The notes under the pieces: model-generated | The model's input: the letters and a program-made list of their open reading frames with translations, nothing else | Told to the model about the DNA's origin: nothing | Databases searched by the model: none | Program-made: the position numbers and the translations under genes | In this document: piece after piece, positions 4,516-5,856 of the stretch | Layout of the letters: each line of letters starts with the position of its first letter | Numbering within the stretch: position 1 is the stretch's first letter | Assembly (NCBI GenBank): GCA_900548125.1 | Contig: URJN01000143.1 | Span: forward strand, 1 to 5,856 | Reading direction: 5' to 3' | DNA from: an uncultured Eubacteriales bacterium | Lineage (GTDB): Bacteria; Bacillota; Clostridia; Christensenellales; Aristaeellaceae | DNA length: 5,856 nt

Positions 4516-5682
4516 TTATGCAGAAGGCTGAGCATCCTCTGCCGATTCACGCTCGGCTTCATCCGGCGTGGCGATACTCGGCGTAGGCTTCGGTTCAGGT
4601 GTGGACTCAGCTTCCGGCGCAGGCGTCGGGCTGGGCGTATGAATCGGTTCGAGTGTTTCGATGGAGGATGTGATTTCCGGAAGGGGCGTAATGTCTGGTT
4701 CGCGATTGTAAGCGAATGTATTTTCGCCGTCTTGAAGCAGACAGTTCAGTACATGCGCATGCGCCAGTCCGTTGTCGCCGACAACCTGAAGCGACTGCCC
4801 CGGCTCGCCAACCTGAGAGGAAGCGTCGCCGCCGATGAGTGAACCGTTCAGGTTGACATTGGACGCGCCGGAGGCGTCCATCAGAATCAGCGCACTGCCA
4901 CCGTATTCTGTGCCGCTGCCGCCGCGGATATCGCCGTTTACGCCGACGCTGACGTTGTCGGCAAGCGAAACGAGCTGCATGCCCGTGCCGCCGATTGCGC
5001 CGCGTCCGCCGCGGACGCTTCCCGCAACGGTTACAAAGGCGTTGCCGCTCAGGTCGAACAGGTTTAGTCCGCTGCCGCCAAGGGTTGTGCCGTCGCCGCC
5101 GCGAATCGAGCCGGAAAGCATCATCGTGCCGTACTCGCCCAGCGACGTGACTTCCATGCCGCTGCCGCCGTTTTGACCGCCGCCGCCGCGGACGCTGCTC
5201 TCGATGCTGACATAGAGATCGCCGCCGCGGTGGGTAAGCGTGATGCCGGTTGCGCCTGAGCCGCCCGTTACGGTGCATTCGCTGTCAATCAGCAGCGTGC
5301 CGCTTCCGCTGAAGGTCAGCCCGCTTTTACCGCCTGCACCTTCCACATGGACGCCCTTGCGCAGCTCGATATTGGAAACGCCGTCGATGACGAAGGAATC
5401 AAGCAGTTCAATATCCGAAAAAACGATGGAGGAATCGCTGACGCGCAGCTGGCGGATAGCGGCTTTTCCGTCGCCGGAAATCTGAAGCAGAGCCGGCGTT
5501 TTCAGCGGATCTCCTGTGGCGGTCACGTCGCCGGAAACCAGCAGAACGTCGCCGTCGCGCGCTTTGCCTGCCAGCGTCAGCAGTTCCTTGTAGGTAAAGG
5601 CAGGACCAAGTGTACCTGCGCTTACGGACAGGGGAAAGACAAGCATGACCATCAGCAGGGCGAAAGCCCTTGTTGTTTTCAT
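4516..5682 (-). CDS. Secreted glycine-rich repeat protein, probable beta-helix fold
   Basis: I do not recognise a named family. The 388-residue product opens with a signal peptide: Lys/Arg, then ALLMVMLVFPLSV, with likely cleavage after VSA (20-22). Residues 29-130 (FTYKELL, then DGDVLLVSGDV) resemble the first coils of pectate-lyase-like right-handed beta-helices. Residues 139-311 carry at least five tandem units of 29-30 residues marked by RGG or IGG at 165, 194, 224, 253 and 283, each followed by GGSG/GGTG and alternating hydrophobic strands. From about 328 a 61-residue Pro/Thr/Glu/Ser-rich tail runs to the stop; there is no lipobox, LPxTG or C-terminal membrane helix. Start: ATG at 5682 lies 7 nt from GGGAG, whereas the in-frame TTG at 5685 is too close. 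It stands alone, convergent to isc, with its own promoter. Enzymatic activity is not shown. Confidence 0.85.
   Translation of the reverse strand: MKTTRAFALLMVMLVFPLSVSAGTLGPAFTYKELLTLAGKARDGDVLLVSGDVTATGDPLKTPALLQISGDGKAAIRQLRVSDSSIVFSDIELLDSFVIDGVSNIELRKGVHVEGAGGKSGLTFSGSGTLLIDSECTVTGGSGATGITLTHRGGDLYVSIESSVRGGGGQNGGSGMEVTSLGEYGTMMLSGSIRGGDGTTLGGSGLNLFDLSGNAFVTVAGSVRGGRGAIGGTGMQLVSLADNVSVGVNGDIRGGSGTEYGGSALILMDASGASNVNLNGSLIGGDASSQVGEPGQSLQVVGDNGLAHAHVLNCLLQDGENTFAYNREPDITPLPEITSSIETLEPIHTPSPTPAPEAESTPEPKPTPSIATPDEAERESAEDAQPSA
4750..5268 (-). repeat. Coding tandem repeats of about 29-30 codons
   Basis: This part of the secreted-protein gene encodes repeats with the pattern S-[VI]-R-G-G-x-G-x(2-3)-G-G-[ST]-[GA]-[MLI]. 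On the DNA, GCCGCC/CCGCGG-rich segments recur (near 4918, 5005, 5095, 5183 and 5220 on the plus strand). Unit starts by RGG/IGG are spaced 29, 30, 29 and 30 residues. The units differ at many positions, so they are old repeats and not a recent DNA amplification. Confidence 0.75.
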
Positions 5683-5700
5683 CAAAAAACTCCCTTTCGG

Positions 5701-5723
5701 AGCGCGAAAAGGTTTCCCGCGCT
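5701..5723 (-). other. Leader hairpin upstream of the secreted-protein gene
   Basis: AGCGCG (5723-5718) pairs with CGCGCT (5706-5701) in the minus-strand leader, ending 6 nt before the GGGAG ribosome binding site (5694-5690). Its position in a leader of about 50 nt could affect translation or mRNA stability; there is no T-run for attenuation. Confidence 0.4.
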
Positions 5724-5738
5724 GGAAATCTGGATTAT

Positions 5739-5767
5739 ATTATAGCATGATTCGTCCGGATAGGCAA
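5739..5767 (-). promoter_or_regulatory. Sigma-A-type promoter of the secreted-protein gene
   Basis: Minus strand: TTGCCT (5767-5762), 17-bp spacer, consensus TATAAT (5744-5739) with extended -10 TGC. Expected start is near 5732, giving a leader of about 50 nt. This is the strongest -10 box in the window and implies independent, probably high, expression. Confidence 0.87.
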
Positions 5768-5856
5768 GTTAAGGCGAAATGCAGGTCAGAATCGGCAAAA
5801 AAGCGCGCTGAGTCCGCTGTCACCTCCGCCGAAATCCGCCACACGTCAAAGCCTTG
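5740..5856 (-). CDS. Possible 3' end of another gene (partial, uncertain)
   Basis: From the right edge, one minus-strand frame is open for 38 codons and ends in TAA at 5742-5740. It begins QGFDVWRISAEV and includes ARFFADSDLHFALT, a mix of hydrophobic and charged residues that looks protein-like. If real, its stop overlaps the -10 box of the downstream gene and it would be co-directional with it. Against it: the stretch is short, no terminator follows, and a plus-strand frame is also open across it. No family is recognised. Confidence 0.3.
   Translation of the reverse strand, partial: QGFDVWRISAEVTADSARFFADSDLHFALTCLSGRIML

Noticed and set aside
4518..4586. Plus-strand mini-ORF of 22 codons with GGAGGTG at 4501-4507 and ATG at 4518
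   Set aside because: It is wholly antisense to the 3' end of the secreted-protein gene, has no promoter of its own, and lies downstream of the bidirectional terminator.
4835..5485. Long plus-strand open frames rich in Pro and Ser opposite the secreted-protein gene
   Set aside because: They mirror the Gly-codon-rich minus-strand repeats; no ribosome binding site or promoter supports them, while the minus frame has a signal peptide, ribosome binding site and promoter.
5747..5856. Plus-strand frame from ATG 5747 open to the right edge
   Set aside because: No ribosome binding site precedes it, it overlaps the -10 box of the minus-strand promoter, and its Lys/Ser/Arg-rich product looks non-coding.
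1..5856. CRISPR array, transposon, toxin-antitoxin or phage-defence system
   Set aside because: No regularly spaced direct repeats with spacers, transposase, integrase or toxin-like gene pair is visible; all confident genes are housekeeping apart from the secreted repeat protein.

Overview
This window reads as a conserved housekeeping stretch from a Gram-positive bacterium, most likely an anaerobic member of the Clostridia with moderately high GC by eye. Four things point that way: a one-piece tmRNA next to smpB, a minimal iscR-iscS-iscU cluster without iscA, hscAB or fdx, strong GGAGG-type ribosome binding sites, and TTGnnn-17-TGn-TATAAT type promoters. A finer placement (for example a gut Christensenellales or Oscillospirales lineage) would be a guess.

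Layout. Positions 1-163 are non-coding: a GC-rich hairpin block at the left edge, an unremarkable spacer, and the tmRNA terminator. On the minus strand come ssrA (164-511) and smpB (526-1002), the two parts of the trans-translation ribosome-rescue system, with smpB transcribed first and ssrA 14 nt behind it. A divergent promoter region (1003-1171) separates them from a plus-strand pyridoxal/pyridoxamine kinase-like gene (1172-1912). Next, also on plus, are an Fe-S-type Rrf2 regulator (iscR, 2077-2520), a group I cysteine desulfurase (iscS, 2554-3726) and an Fe-S scaffold (iscU, 3860-4300). A strong bidirectional terminator (4409-4453) closes this block. It faces a convergent minus-strand gene (4516-5682) for a secreted, glycine-rich, probably beta-helical repeat protein with a Pro/Glu/Thr/Ser-rich tail; this gene has its own near-consensus promoter. 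The last 117 bases may hold the 3' end of another minus-strand gene, with weak support.

How the genes work together. IscS (PLP-dependent) takes sulfur from cysteine and passes it to IscU, where clusters are assembled; IscR, with an apparent C-C-C-H cluster site, probably senses cluster supply and may repress its own operon through an inverted repeat over its -10 box. The upstream kinase could supply the PLP that IscS needs, but it has its own promoter, so the link is only by position. I found no clearly novel system. The items most worth a second look are the Cys-containing tmRNA tag, the iscR operator candidate, the uncharacterised repeat protein, and a small possibly structured element at 4333-4373.
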